Below are positions 1 to 10,465 of a DNA stretch of 64,000 nucleotides, one piece after another. Position 1 is the first letter of the stretch. Each line of letters begins with the position of its first letter. The translations under genes and the position numbers were made by a program. The notes below the pieces were generated by a model that searched no databases, had not been told where the DNA came from, and saw only the letters and a program-made list of their open reading frames with translations. This DNA comes from CBDCWO01 sp965223405 (lineage in GTDB: Bacteria; Bacteroidota; Bacteroidia; Chitinophagales; Saprospiraceae). The DNA lies in NCBI GenBank assembly GCA_965223405.1, contig CBDCWO010000006.1:682001-746000 (forward strand). Reading direction: 5' to 3'.

Positions 1-3000
1 AGGCAGGAACTTCCAATAGCAATCACCTTATCACCACATTGCCAATCGGTAACTTTTCCACCCACCCTGCTGACAATCCCGCTGCACTCATCGCCTAATT
101 TGAGATAATCATCCGAATCTGCAGGATAAAGGCCCAGAGTCTTAAGCACATCCCTAAAATTCAAGGCGGCCGCATGTACTTTAATTTCTACCGAATGATC
201 ATCTAATTCTTTGGGTTCGAATTCCGAGAATTCCAAACTGTCAATTGTATTTCCGGATCCGATTCTCAATTGATATTTTTCACCAATTACCTGGGGATTT
301 TCTCTTTCTATTAATTCATCCGGATATAACAAGGAACCTTTTTTTATCCTGGCCCCCAATCTGTGATTATTTCTATAGGCTATTTCGCCTTCAATATCGT
401 CCGCAAGCGAAAGTTCTTTACAGATTATTGATAAGTTATCCTTAAGCGAAACTACCGGATCTAAATCCACCCACTTTAATTTAAGGTCAGTATATTCTGA
501 TTGGAGGCACGAAATCATGCCCGGAATTGGAGCCTGTCTCATGTTTACTTCAACCGAATAAGGAGGTGTTGCTATGGCTCCCTTTGAAAATACAAATAGT
601 TTTGGAAGTTTATCCGGAGAATTTTGGACGATTGATTGGAATAATTCGATTACTTTCATCCACCCAGGTATCAGGTTTGACCTGAGATAATTTGTTGAAA
701 ACGACAGGTTATTATCCAATAATTGATAAAGCAAAATTATATCAATATTTTCATTCAGGGTAGTAGGCCATTTTTGTTTATGATTGTCCAGGGATATCCA
801 ATCGACTGATTTATATAGTCTGGACTTGTTAATCGTTTCTACGATCTTAATCCCATTTTCGATACCTTCAGTTACCAGATAAGCCACTCTTTGAGAAAGA
901 TTGACTTGGTCCTGTTCGAATTTCACCGTACTTGGATTACTCTCACCATTTTCAACTTTATCCTCTGGAATTACCCATAAATTGGCTTGGGATTGGTTTG
1001 CGGAACTATTGTTTTTATAGTTTATTTCAGCGTGTTTTAAAACGGAGTTCCAAACGGAATCAAAACACAGATGACCTGGTCTTTTTGATCTCACCAGATT
1101 GGGAAAAGACAATCCATCGGTATGCACAAGACTTGAGTAATATGGAACTTCCAGGGATTCGTGGATCCAGAAAATTCCACCCGCATCTAACAATCCGCGC
1201 AATTCGAATAAAATAACTTTGGCCTGGTCCGGCATAATAGCAGGATCGCTATGTAAAATGATTACATCGAACAACATGTCATCCCAAGGTCGTTCTGTAG
1301 TAGGGCTCATAATGTTCCAGGAATGGACGGCAAAATTGGGACCTGAGAATTTAGATTTTATATTGGCTGCCCTTTCTCCCGAATCGGTGCAAATAGTCCA
1401 GTCAATAGCTTTGACACTTTGATAACTCTCAGCCAAATATCCATCTTCACTATTAATCTCCAACACTTTAATGTTTGGAAATTTTATGTGAGATCCAATT
1501 CCGTCCAGCAACAAATTATAAATTTCCGGATTCTTCTCCCACCATCTTAAAGACTGTTTTTGTGCACTTGGATGATCATCAGTTAATAATGTTGTCAAAT
1601 TTGAACCATTCCTCAGAATTGGAAGTAAAAATGAGGTGAATTCAGGATGTGTTTTTAAAAATAAGGATTTGTAGTTTTGGTTATTAATCCCATTGAATTG
1701 AATCTTCCATTTGTCCTTGGTTTTTTTAATCCCTAAATCTCTTAGATCTATTTCCTCCAAAGATTTTTGCACGAACGGTACAAATCTTCTATTAATTCTT
1801 AACTCGGAAATAATGTCTTCAATGCTCAATTGCTGTCCATTCAGTTCTTTAAGCCCTAAATCGACCAACGCCCGGGCGGTCTCCTCGACTGCAATCCGGT
1901 TGAAATGTTCAGTAACTTGTAAACTTTTTACCGTTCCAACCGGTTTCAAAACATGTTTTTGATGATGGCTACTCTCCTCTAATTCCTCCCAATGCAGGTA
2001 GTGTACCCAATCATCAAAGTTAGATCCATCATCCAGCGAAATCATTTCAATACCATATAACTCCACCTTTTCAAGGAACGCAATACATTGTCCCGTATCA
2101 TTGAAAATATAAGAATCGAACAAGGAGTTTTTAGGAGTATCTCTTAATTTTTTAATATATACACTGAGCTTACCATTACTATTGCTTATGGATTGTAAAT
2201 AGGTAATTCTATCAATTCTCACCGGCACCAATGTATAACGTGCATTTTCAGAATCTAAGAATACAACCCGATTTAAGGAACTTGCCTGAAGCGTCATATC
2301 TAATAGCACAGGATGAAAATGGTATTTCTCAACTTGTAAATCCACTCCTTCCGGAATTTTGATTTCAGCAAATATCTCGTGTTCGGATCTCCAAAATCTT
2401 TGTATCCCTCTAAATTTTTCTCCAAATTGAAGTTGAGACATTTGGCTGTGATAGTAAAGCAATTCACCGGGGTAAGAATCACCTAGTTTTTCTTTAACCC
2501 TTTCGGGATTCAGTTCTTTTGTGACTAGGCTATCTAATGGTTGCTCTCCAATAGTTGCTCTACAATTTGCGGTCCATGACTCGTAGTTATTGGGGGTTCT
2601 GGAAAGAAATGTTACTTCCTGGTTCGTTCCATTATACTCCACCATAGTTTGAACATAACCTGGTTCGTCCGGAATGATCAAACCTTTTTCAAAGCGAACA
2701 TTATGCAGACGAACCGGCCAACGATTTGGGTAAATAAAGTTTGCTACTGCCAGGAATGATTCCAGGTATCCAGTACCCGGAAATAAGATATTCCCCCTAA
2801 AACGATGATGGTCTAGAAAAGCGAACTTTAATGGTTGCAAGTAATTAATGAAAGCAGGACGTTGCAGTGACAATCGCTTTCCGAGCAATGGATGTGCGAA
2901 TGGCTCTTCTCTAAATGTTTTGTTCTCATAACTTTCTCGCCAATATGATTTTCGGGACCAGGGATAACCCGGTATCGGAGTTGTGTTTTTCCTATTTCGA

Positions 3001-5591
3001 AATTTTTTCCATTTCACGGGGTAACCCAAACAATACAATTTTGCCAATGCCAAACCCAGCGCCAATATTTCATTTTCTTTCCGATAGATTGTTGGCACTA
3101 CCTGGATATTTTTAGCAGGGTAGCTTTTTAGGATGGAATGCAATGAGGTTAATAAGACCGGGTGAGGTGCAATTTCAACAAATAAATTTATGCCTTTTTC
3201 GATAAGCTTTGAAACTGCCGGATAAAATCGAACTTGTTTTCTCACATTTTCCCACCAATAATGACTATCTAAAGGTAAATCCTTGGAAACCCAGTCCCCG
3301 GTTACAGTAGATGCCATTGGAATATTTGGATTCTTGATGTCCAAATTTTTTAGTGTCTCTTTCAAAGGTTGCTCAACCGGGTTCATAAATGCACTGTGAA
3401 AAGCATGCTCTACTCTTAATTTTTTACCAAAATATTTTTGGTCTTCACATTTTTGAACAATCTCATCTATGACTGATTCATCTCCGGCAAAAGTAAATCC
3501 AGTCGGGCTATTGATAGCCGCAATACTTAATTTTTCCGGATCATGTCCATAGGCCAACTGATACAACATATTTTGAGGTAAATCTACTGCCACCATCCGT
3601 CCTCCCTGAGAATATTTACCCATAGTTGCGCCTCGATGGACAATAATCTTAATAGCTGTTTCCAAGTTATAGGCTCCGGCAGCATAACCGGCAGCTATTT
3701 CCCCAATACTATGACCAACTACCGCTTTGGGTTTGATACCGAATTTTTTGAAAACTTCAAATAGGGCTATTTGAAAGCAGGTAATTGCAGGCTGGGCATA
3801 AGCTGTATCGTAAATTTTACTTTCCTCTTGAGGTTTATTTAACTCTGCAATAATGGACCAACCCGCGTACTTTTTTACAAATTCATCACACTTTTCCATA
3901 TTGTTCCGAAAAACCGGATTCTGATCGAGCAATTGTTTTCCCATCGCAAACCACTGGGGACCTTGACCAGAAAATACAAATCCTAGACGAATATCCTCCA
4001 GGCTTTCTTCACTGTTCGTAACTATATGTTTGGAGTTTTCTTCATCATTGATAAACTGTTTTAAGTATTTGATGCAGGCGCTTTTATCTTCCGCAACAAT
4101 GCTAACCTGGAATTTTTCTTTGGACCTAAATCCGTTGGTACTCAGAATTGTTTCTTGCAAAGTTACTTCTGGCGATTGCAAATAAGCATAATATAATTTC
4201 GCCATCTCTATCAATCTATCTCCACTAGTTGCGCTAAGATTTAGGACATTCAAAGATTGATCTCTCGTCTTCCTCTTTAACTTTTTGGGAGCTTTTTCCA
4301 AAATCACATGTACGTTGGCTCCACCGAAACCAAAACTATTAACAGCAGCTAATTTTGCATGTTTAAATGAAGTGGTCTTGGTTGCAACCTTCAGACCAAG
4401 TTTCTTAAATTGAATGTTGGAATTTGGTTTTTCAAAATGCAAATTTGCAGGTATTTTCTCATGGTGCAACACCAAGTTGGCCTTTATCAATCCGGCAATA
4501 CCTGATGCCGCTTCTAAATGTCCTATATGGGTTTTAATCGAACCAATAAATAAAGGTTTTCTTCTATCACCTGCCTTCCCAATGATGTTGCCAATACTGT
4601 TGGCTTCAATATAATCTCCAACTGTGGTTCCCGTTCCATGGGCTTCTACATATCCTATTTCTTCCGGAGGAATAGAAGACTGAGTATAAATCTGTCTGAA
4701 CAAAGCCTCCTGGCTTTGTTGGTTCGGTACCGCAATACCATTGGTTTTTCCGTCCTGATTAGTGCCCGTTGCTCGTATACAAGCATAAATACGATCACCA
4801 TCTTCAATGGCTTTGTCCAATGGTTTTATTAATACCATGCCAGCTCCTTCCCCTCTTACAAATCCCAATGCCTCTTCACTAAATGCTTTACACCTACCTA
4901 ATGGAGAGAGCAATCCCATTTTACTAAAGGCAATCCCATTAATTGGCTCAAGAATTAAATTGACACCACCGGCTAACGCCATTTCCGCATCACCCCTCCA
5001 TATGGCTTGTGCTGCAAGATGCAAGGCCATTAATGAAGAGGAACATGCTGTATCCACACTTAAACTTGGCCCCCAAAGGTCAAATATATAGGAAATGCGA
5101 TTAGCGATGATACTTAATGAGGTACCGGTTGCACTGTAGGTATCGACATCATCTAGATTTAACTGGTTGATTTCTTTGATCAAATAATCAAATGTTGAAA
5201 CCCCCATAAATACACCAACCGATTGGTTTGAAAATGAACTTGGATTATATCCAGCGTCCAAAAAAGTATTGTATGCCACTTCCAGAGAAATTCTCTGTTG
5301 AGGATCCATTTGGTGGGCTTCTCGCGGCGAAATCCCAAAAACTTCCGGATCAAATTGATCTACATTTTCAATAAACCCTCCCCACTTTGAATATCCCAGT
5401 CTAACCGCTTCTTGATCCGGGTGGTAATACGAATTTGCATCCCATCGATCAGGAGGGATTTCCGTTACGGCATCAACCTGGTTCAGAAGGTTTTCCCACA
5501 GCTGGTGATGATTATCGGCATTCCCTGGAAATCGGCAGTTCATGCCTATAATGGCTAAAGGCTGATCGGTTCTCTTTTCCTTTTGTCTCAT
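1..5591 (-). CDS. Type I polyketide / FAS-like synthase, 3' part missing (KS-AT-DH-psiMT-psiKR-ER...)
   Basis: Partial gene running off the left edge; at least 1863 residues are present and the ER is incomplete. Translated motifs all lie in one frame. The KS has the active Cys183 in DTACSSS, His318 in HGTGT and His358 in GHLE. The AT has Ser628 in GHSIGE and HAFH at 729-732, the pattern typical of malonyl-CoA selection. The DH has His929 in HxxxGxxxxP. A methyltransferase-like region follows, with motif I reading VLEINSEDGYLAE (1376-1388) where active MTs have ExGxGxG, so it looks inactive. A structural KR-like stretch comes next, then the start of an ER (ALNFRDVL, GDECSGIV, about 1800-1863). 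A KR and ACP are expected beyond the edge. The order resembles animal fatty acid synthase and highly reducing PKSs. The product is unknown (inference: a reduced acyl chain). The ATG at 5591 gives a KS starting at residue 12. Confidence 0.9.
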   Translation of the reverse strand, partial: MRQKEKRTDQPLAIIGMNCRFPGNADNHHQLWENLLNQVDAVTEIPPDRWDANSYYHPDQEAVRLGYSKWGGFIENVDQFDPEVFGISPREAHQMDPQQRISLEVAYNTFLDAGYNPSSFSNQSVGVFMGVSTFDYLIKEINQLNLDDVDTYSATGTSLSIIANRISYIFDLWGPSLSVDTACSSSLMALHLAAQAIWRGDAEMALAGGVNLILEPINGIAFSKMGLLSPLGRCKAFSEEALGFVRGEGAGMVLIKPLDKAIEDGDRIYACIRATGTNQDGKTNGIAVPNQQSQEALFRQIYTQSSIPPEEIGYVEAHGTGTTVGDYIEANSIGNIIGKAGDRRKPLFIGSIKTHIGHLEAASGIAGLIKANLVLHHEKIPANLHFEKPNSNIQFKKLGLKVATKTTSFKHAKLAAVNSFGFGGANVHVILEKAPKKLKRKTRDQSLNVLNLSATSGDRLIEMAKLYYAYLQSPEVTLQETILSTNGFRSKEKFQVSIVAEDKSACIKYLKQFINDEENSKHIVTNSEESLEDIRLGFVFSGQGPQWFAMGKQLLDQNPVFRNNMEKCDEFVKKYAGWSIIAELNKPQEESKIYDTAYAQPAITCFQIALFEVFKKFGIKPKAVVGHSIGEIAAGYAAGAYNLETAIKIIVHRGATMGKYSQGGRMVAVDLPQNMLYQLAYGHDPEKLSIAAINSPTGFTFAGDESVIDEIVQKCEDQKYFGKKLRVEHAFHSAFMNPVEQPLKETLKNLDIKNPNIPMASTVTGDWVSKDLPLDSHYWWENVRKQVRFYPAVSKLIEKGINLFVEIAPHPVLLTSLHSILKSYPAKNIQVVPTIYRKENEILALGLALAKLYCLGYPVKWKKFRNRKNTTPIPGYPWSRKSYWRESYENKTFREEPFAHPLLGKRLSLQRPAFINYLQPLKFAFLDHHRFRGNILFPGTGYLESFLAVANFIYPNRWPVRLHNVRFEKGLIIPDEPGYVQTMVEYNGTNQEVTFLSRTPNNYESWTANCRATIGEQPLDSLVTKELNPERVKEKLGDSYPGELLYYHSQMSQLQFGEKFRGIQRFWRSEHEIFAEIKIPEGVDLQVEKYHFHPVLLDMTLQASSLNRVVFLDSENARYTLVPVRIDRITYLQSISNSNGKLSVYIKKLRDTPKNSLFDSYIFNDTGQCIAFLEKVELYGIEMISLDDGSNFDDWVHYLHWEELEESSHHQKHVLKPVGTVKSLQVTEHFNRIAVEETARALVDLGLKELNGQQLSIEDIISELRINRRFVPFVQKSLEEIDLRDLGIKKTKDKWKIQFNGINNQNYKSLFLKTHPEFTSFLLPILRNGSNLTTLLTDDHPSAQKQSLRWWEKNPEIYNLLLDGIGSHIKFPNIKVLEINSEDGYLAESYQSVKAIDWTICTDSGERAANIKSKFSGPNFAVHSWNIMSPTTERPWDDMLFDVIILHSDPAIMPDQAKVILFELRGLLDAGGIFWIHESLEVPYYSSLVHTDGLSFPNLVRSKRPGHLCFDSVWNSVLKHAEINYKNNSSANQSQANLWVIPEDKVENGESNPSTVKFEQDQVNLSQRVAYLVTEGIENGIKIVETINKSRLYKSVDWISLDNHKQKWPTTLNENIDIILLYQLLDNNLSFSTNYLRSNLIPGWMKVIELFQSIVQNSPDKLPKLFVFSKGAIATPPYSVEVNMRQAPIPGMISCLQSEYTDLKLKWVDLDPVVSLKDNLSIICKELSLADDIEGEIAYRNNHRLGARIKKGSLLYPDELIERENPQVIGEKYQLRIGSGNTIDSLEFSEFEPKELDDHSVEIKVHAAALNFRDVLKTLGLYPADSDDYLKLGDECSGIVSRVGGKVTDWQCGDKVIAIGSSC

Positions 5592-5649
5592 CCTTGATAG
5601 GTACAATTAGGGATTAAGTGGTAAAGTTACGAAATTATCACAACCCCCA

Positions 5650-5666
5650 TATAAACATTGTTTATA
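5650..5666. promoter_or_regulatory. Operator-like dyad upstream of the PKS
   Basis: Perfect inverted repeat TATAAAC-ATT-GTTTATA (7+3+7), centred 67 bases upstream of the synthase start codon in the 271-base gap before nagB. Size and symmetry suit a homodimeric regulator site. No regulator gene is visible nearby, and AT-rich dyads also occur by chance. Confidence 0.3.
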
Positions 5667-5862
5667 ATATGTCACATTACAAAAGGGGCAAAAAGTAAGC
5701 CATTTTTTATAGCGCATAGATAAGGGTGGCAATCATCCATCTAATAGACAATACAGCCAATTGTACTATTTAGTCAACAGGTTGCCCAAGAGGATAATAA
5801 TGGTCTACTGGTTAGCTTGTAAACAGGTTAATTTACTGCCTAGGCCTAAAAACAGTTAAGGA

Positions 5863-7779
5863 CTAAAATAAATACCTCTTAAAAGCTTCGATCGCTTCAT
5901 ACTCTGCAAGTCCCAGACGATCATACGTAGCAGCGGTCCCTCGATTTCTTTCTTCTGCACGTTGCCAAAATTCTCGGGGATCATTGCCCGGGAATAAAGG
6001 AGCATCTTTTTGAGATTGGTGTTTGAATACCGCTCTTCTTTTACGCAGGAGCTCCTCCGGACTAATCGGTACGGCCATATCAATATCTACCACATCCCAT
6101 TCTTGCCAGGCTCCGCGGTACAACCAAATCCAACAATCTTTAATCCACTCTTTTCCACTTTCCTTAATTTGACGAACCGCCTCGAATATCGCATGCAAGC
6201 ATACCTGATGCGTCCCATGGGGATCCGATAAATCTCCGGCAGCATAGACCTGATGCGGTTTAATTTTATTTAAAAGATCAATGGTAATATTGATATCCTC
6301 CTGGCTTAATGGATTTTTCTTGATCAGTCCGGTTTCATAAAACGGCATATTGAGAAAATGAGTAAAATCAGCTGTTATACCGGCATTTCTGGCTCCGGCC
6401 TTGGCTTCACCCCGACGGATTAATCCTTTAATAGTTCGTACCTCTGCTGAATCTATTTCTCCCGGCTTTTTTCGTTTAATCTGATCTACGACCTGATTCA
6501 ATAACTGCTGCGTATGATCCGGTGACAAACCAAACGCGGAATGGTAATCATTGACAAAATCTGCAAATCGGATCACATCATCATCAAATACAGCTATATT
6601 TCCAGATGTTTGATAGGCCACATGTACTTCGTGACCCTGATCAGCCAATCTAATAAACGTACCTCCCATGGAAATCACGTCATCGTCAGGATGAGGACTA
6701 AAGATAACCACTCTTTTTTTGGCCGGATTAGCTCTTTCCGGACGATTAGTATCATCTGCATTGGGCTTCCCTCCCGGCCAGCCTGTAATGGTATGTTGCA
6801 AATCATTGAATACCTTAATATTCGTTTGATACGCATTATCAAATTCGGTGACTATGTCTCCCATTCCATTATCTCCATAATCGCGATTAGTCAATTTTAA
6901 GATCGGTTTTCCAAGTTTTAATGATAACCAAATAACCGCCTTTTTGATTAATGCATAATCCCATTTGCACTCTTCAACCAACCAGGGGGTTTTAACCCTT
7001 GTAAGCTCAGAACTTGATCCCTCATCCAGTACAATTAATGTATTGGGATGATTTTGCAGATAGGTAGCGGGAATCGAATCGGTAACCGGTCCTTCTATAG
7101 ATTTTTTAATGATTTTATACTTGCCCTCACCCCAGGCCATCAATATTATTCTTCTGGCTTTCATAATGGTTCCGACTCCCATCGTAATCGCTTTGCGAGG
7201 TACATTTTGCTCTCCAAAGAAATCACTGGCCGCATCGATAATGGTCATGGTATCCAATGAAATCAATCTGGTATGAGAGTCCACTCCCGACCCAGGCTCG
7301 TTAAAACCAATATGTCCAGTACGTCCAATTCCCAGAATTTGCAAGTCTATCCCACCGTAAGATTTAATTTTTGCTTCATATTCAAGACAAAATTGCTGAA
7401 TATCATCTTTAGGCATCATACCATTAGGAGTGTGGATGTTTTCCGGTTTAATATCCACATGATCAAATAAGTACTCTTTCATGAAGTGTACATAACTTTG
7501 CAGCGCATCGGGTTGAATCGGATAAAATTCATCCAAGTTGAAAGTAACTACATTGGCAAAACTTAATCCTTCCTCTTGATGCATCCTCAACAACTCATTA
7601 TACATACTTTTAGGCGTCGATCCAGTGGCCAATCCTAAAACGCATAATTCATTGTTTTTCTGCTTTTTGCGGATTAAAGTCGCAATTTCCTCTGCTACGG
7701 ACTTGGAAGCTAATTCTGAGTCGCTAAAGATGCGAGTAGGTATTTTCTCAAATCGGGTTTGACTATTTTTAACTGACAT
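5863..7779 (-). CDS. nagB: Glucosamine-6-phosphate deaminase fused to a PIG-L/LmbE deacetylase-like domain
   Basis: 638 residues. Residues 1-275 are a NagB isomerase/deaminase domain: ATGSTPKSMY near 51, NLDEF with Asp83 matching the catalytic Asp72 of E. coli, and GHIGFNEPG with His156 and Glu161. Where E. coli NagB has Asp141 (GNDGH) this protein has Thr154 (GRTGH). After a linker, residues 356-638 are a PIG-L-type domain with the metal motif PHPDDD (362-367) and a later DPHGTHQ. The known NagB reaction converts glucosamine-6-phosphate to fructose-6-phosphate and ammonia; PIG-L relatives deacetylate GlcNAc-type sugars. E. coli NagB is about 266 residues; I recall long fusions of this kind in Bacteroidota. 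It lies 14 bases downstream of the GH92 gene on the same strand, so the two are probably co-transcribed. No signal peptide, so cytoplasmic. Confidence 0.88.
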   Translation of the reverse strand: MSVKNSQTRFEKIPTRIFSDSELASKSVAEEIATLIRKKQKNNELCVLGLATGSTPKSMYNELLRMHQEEGLSFANVVTFNLDEFYPIQPDALQSYVHFMKEYLFDHVDIKPENIHTPNGMMPKDDIQQFCLEYEAKIKSYGGIDLQILGIGRTGHIGFNEPGSGVDSHTRLISLDTMTIIDAASDFFGEQNVPRKAITMGVGTIMKARRIILMAWGEGKYKIIKKSIEGPVTDSIPATYLQNHPNTLIVLDEGSSSELTRVKTPWLVEECKWDYALIKKAVIWLSLKLGKPILKLTNRDYGDNGMGDIVTEFDNAYQTNIKVFNDLQHTITGWPGGKPNADDTNRPERANPAKKRVVIFSPHPDDDVISMGGTFIRLADQGHEVHVAYQTSGNIAVFDDDVIRFADFVNDYHSAFGLSPDHTQQLLNQVVDQIKRKKPGEIDSAEVRTIKGLIRRGEAKAGARNAGITADFTHFLNMPFYETGLIKKNPLSQEDINITIDLLNKIKPHQVYAAGDLSDPHGTHQVCLHAIFEAVRQIKESGKEWIKDCWIWLYRGAWQEWDVVDIDMAVPISPEELLRKRRAVFKHQSQKDAPLFPGNDPREFWQRAEERNRGTAATYDRLGLAEYEAIEAFKRYLF

Positions 7780-7793
7780 TGAATAATTTTTTT

Positions 7794-10076
7794 TTAATAT
7801 TTTATTTCATAGGGTGGAAGTGAATTTGCATCAGTTGCCCATTCTTTATTTGGCGTATTTCCCATTACAAATTCCAATTTTCCCCCGTTAATAATTTCGT
7901 TGTGAAGAATATATGAACGGTTAAGATTCTGATTGTTCAGTGTGGCACTTTGGATATAAAAATGGTCACCGGATAATCCCTGAGCTGTAATCTGAAATGT
8001 ATTTCCATTTGGAAGATTGACCGACATTTCTTCAAAAGCCGGGGTTCCAATTACGTAAACTCCCTGCACTGGATTGACCGGATAAAAGCCCAACGCACTC
8101 CAAACGTACCATGCGGACATCTGACCACAGTCTTCATTTCCACAAAGTCCATCGGGCTGATCGGTATACTGGGTACTCATTATGTGGTGAACTTTTTCCT
8201 GAGTTTTCCAAGGCTCACCGGCAAAGTTATACAAATAGGCAATATGATGACTGGGCTCATTGCCATGGGCATACTGCCCAATTAACCCACTAATATCCAC
8301 GGATACGTTTTCACCTGAAATTTCAGATTTAGCACTGAATAATTCATCTAATTTTGCCACAAAATTTTCTTGGCCTTCATGTAGAAGGATTAGATCGTCT
8401 ATTTGGTGTGGAACAAACCATGAATGCTGAAAAGCATTACCTTCGGTATATTCGGCAACATCAAAATTATGATCCGAATAATAAGGATCAAAAGGGACTT
8501 TCCATGAACCATCAGACATCTTAGCCCGCATAAATCCGGTTTTGGAATCAAACAGATATCGATACCCTAAACTGCGCTTGGCAAATAGCTGCGAGATGCT
8601 GTCATATCCCAAATGGTTTGCCATTTGGCCGATGCACCAGTCGTCGAAAGCATATTCCAACGTTTTAGTTACTGACTGGCCATCCTTATCATACGGAATA
8701 TACCCGTATTGTCGGTAATAATTTGTGCCGCGAATGTCTTGAGAAGCACTTCGGATCATTGCTTGCAATAAGGAATCAGGAGATACACTGGTCAGCCCTT
8801 TGAAGTACGCATCAACGATCACAGGAATCGCATGATAACCCGTCATCGTATTGGTTTCGTTTCCCAATAATGACCATACCGGGAGCAGGCCATATTCTTC
8901 AAAATGAGCTATCAGCGATTTGACCATATCATCCACCTGATCGGTATTGATCAATGTGAAAAGTGGATGTGCAGCACGAAATGTATCCCATAGAGAAAAT
9001 ATATCATAACGTGTGAAGCTCCGACTATGCTTTTCCCCATCCGGACCGTGATACCATCCATTGCCATCACTGTACACTACTGGAGCCAATTGCGTGTGGT
9101 ACAAGGCGGTATAAAAGATTTCCAATTTTTGCAAATCTTTGGTTTTTACTTTAATAGGTGAAAGAGCCTCTGTCCACAGCGCTTCCGCCGCCAATTTGGT
9201 TTTTTGAAAATCCCAATGCGGGATTTCGTTTAGGGATAACATGCTACCATCCAAATCTGCAGAAGAAATGCCTACTTTAAATTGCAAGGGCTGTGAATCC
9301 CTACCGAACTCAATTAATGCACGTGCTTTACTTCCAGTAACCTCACTTCCCTCATGAAAGTCGTTTCCCTCAAATAACTCATAGTTTTTGATTTCTTCCG
9401 AGAACTTAATCGTAAAATATAACTGTTGATCCTTGGCCCAACCAGTAGATTTTCGATACCCCTGCAATGTATATGAGTCCAGTATTTTAATGTATGTATC
9501 CACTGGTCGATCCCAGTTTAAGGCATAAGCCAGGTCTAAAACCAGGTTACGCAAAGAATCCTTGGGAAAAGAGTATTTGTGCATACCTACTCTCGTAGAT
9601 GCGGTCAATTCAGCCTTAATGCCATCATCAAACTGCACGGTGTAATAACCTGGGCTCGCTTTTTCATTTGCATGCTGAAAGGTATGCGAATAGGCCTCCA
9701 TTTTCGGATTTTCGGCAAATATACGCAAATTGACTGTGTGCGCACACGGTGAAACTAAAATATCATATAAATCTCCAATTCCTGTTCCTGACAAATGAGT
9801 ATGAGAGAATCCAACAATAGTACTATCTACATAATTGTACCCAGAACACCAATCCCAGCCTGGGGTTCCATTGTCAGGACTTAGTTGGATAGCCCCGAAC
9901 GGAACAGTAGCTCCCGGATACGTGTGGCCATGTGCAGCCGTACCAATAAAAGGATTTACCCATTGTAGATAGTTGTTATCTGAAACTTCAAGGTTAAAGG
10001 ATTGAGAACCAGAACATGCTTCCAAAATCAATAGCAATAACATTCCCAGAAAGCTGAGGCTATATTTCTTTATCAT
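7794..10076 (-). CDS. GH92 family alpha-1,2-mannosidase, lipoprotein
   Basis: Glycoside hydrolase family 92, Ca-dependent exo-acting alpha-mannosidases that trim N-glycans. The N-terminal hallmark is WVNPFIGTAAHGHTYPGA followed by VPFGAIQLSPDNG. The C-terminal signature GNEDCGQMSAWYVWSALGFY is very characteristic. I chose the ATG at 10076 (MIKKYS...) because it gives a lipoprotein signal peptide ending in LILEAC. The frame stays open to an ATG at 10319, and there is an ATG at 10094, but the extra 81 residues look non-coding. The protein is probably periplasmic or on the outer membrane. With the downstream NagB-PIG-L gene this suggests mannose and amino-sugar salvage. No SusC/SusD pair is present in the window, so this is not a complete polysaccharide utilisation locus. 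Confidence 0.9.
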   Translation of the reverse strand: MIKKYSLSFLGMLLLLILEACSGSQSFNLEVSDNNYLQWVNPFIGTAAHGHTYPGATVPFGAIQLSPDNGTPGWDWCSGYNYVDSTIVGFSHTHLSGTGIGDLYDILVSPCAHTVNLRIFAENPKMEAYSHTFQHANEKASPGYYTVQFDDGIKAELTASTRVGMHKYSFPKDSLRNLVLDLAYALNWDRPVDTYIKILDSYTLQGYRKSTGWAKDQQLYFTIKFSEEIKNYELFEGNDFHEGSEVTGSKARALIEFGRDSQPLQFKVGISSADLDGSMLSLNEIPHWDFQKTKLAAEALWTEALSPIKVKTKDLQKLEIFYTALYHTQLAPVVYSDGNGWYHGPDGEKHSRSFTRYDIFSLWDTFRAAHPLFTLINTDQVDDMVKSLIAHFEEYGLLPVWSLLGNETNTMTGYHAIPVIVDAYFKGLTSVSPDSLLQAMIRSASQDIRGTNYYRQYGYIPYDKDGQSVTKTLEYAFDDWCIGQMANHLGYDSISQLFAKRSLGYRYLFDSKTGFMRAKMSDGSWKVPFDPYYSDHNFDVAEYTEGNAFQHSWFVPHQIDDLILLHEGQENFVAKLDELFSAKSEISGENVSVDISGLIGQYAHGNEPSHHIAYLYNFAGEPWKTQEKVHHIMSTQYTDQPDGLCGNEDCGQMSAWYVWSALGFYPVNPVQGVYVIGTPAFEEMSVNLPNGNTFQITAQGLSGDHFYIQSATLNNQNLNRSYILHNEIINGGKLEFVMGNTPNKEWATDANSLPPYEIKY

Positions 10077-10465
10077 TCTTTTTGGTTTATCCATGATTAA
10101 ACGGCAGCATTGAAATGTGATTCTTGATGTGTGCTTCGGGTATTCATTTTTTATTTCTGAAGTCATATAATAACTATTTTGAATTTTTGAAAAACGGCTA
10201 AAAGTCAGGGGGAAGGGATTTTTTGTTTTCATAACTTCGGGAGTACGCTCTTTGGCACTTACAGGGTGTCGCCGGACTGAAGCCATGGGAATCGAATAAA
10301 GCGAAAAAATGGCTTTCACTGAGTTTTTTTATTTATAAAATATGTTTTTATACGACTTCCTTTTGAAAATAGGTAATTTAAAAAGTCAAATTTCATTTTT
10401 ATCAAAACCAATCATAAAATTACAATTTACTAATTTGGATAAAAATTAATTCAAATATACCCTAT
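10077..10465. other. Divergent intergenic region between GH92 and the FAD oxidoreductase
   Basis: 389 bases. The part next to GH92 is an open frame extending the GH92 ORF upstream, but its translation has no recognisable domain. The rest is AT-rich. TATATTTG on the minus strand (10459 to 10452) fits the Bacteroidota -7 consensus but has no matching -33 element. It probably holds both divergent promoters; I cannot place them. Confidence 0.4.

Noticed and set aside
245..5091. Short plus-strand frames in the synthase region
   Set aside because: They are antisense shadows of the PKS frame, which carries all the catalytic motifs.
7794..10319. GH92 starting at the ATG 10319
   Set aside because: The extra 81 residues precede a good lipoprotein signal and show no domain.
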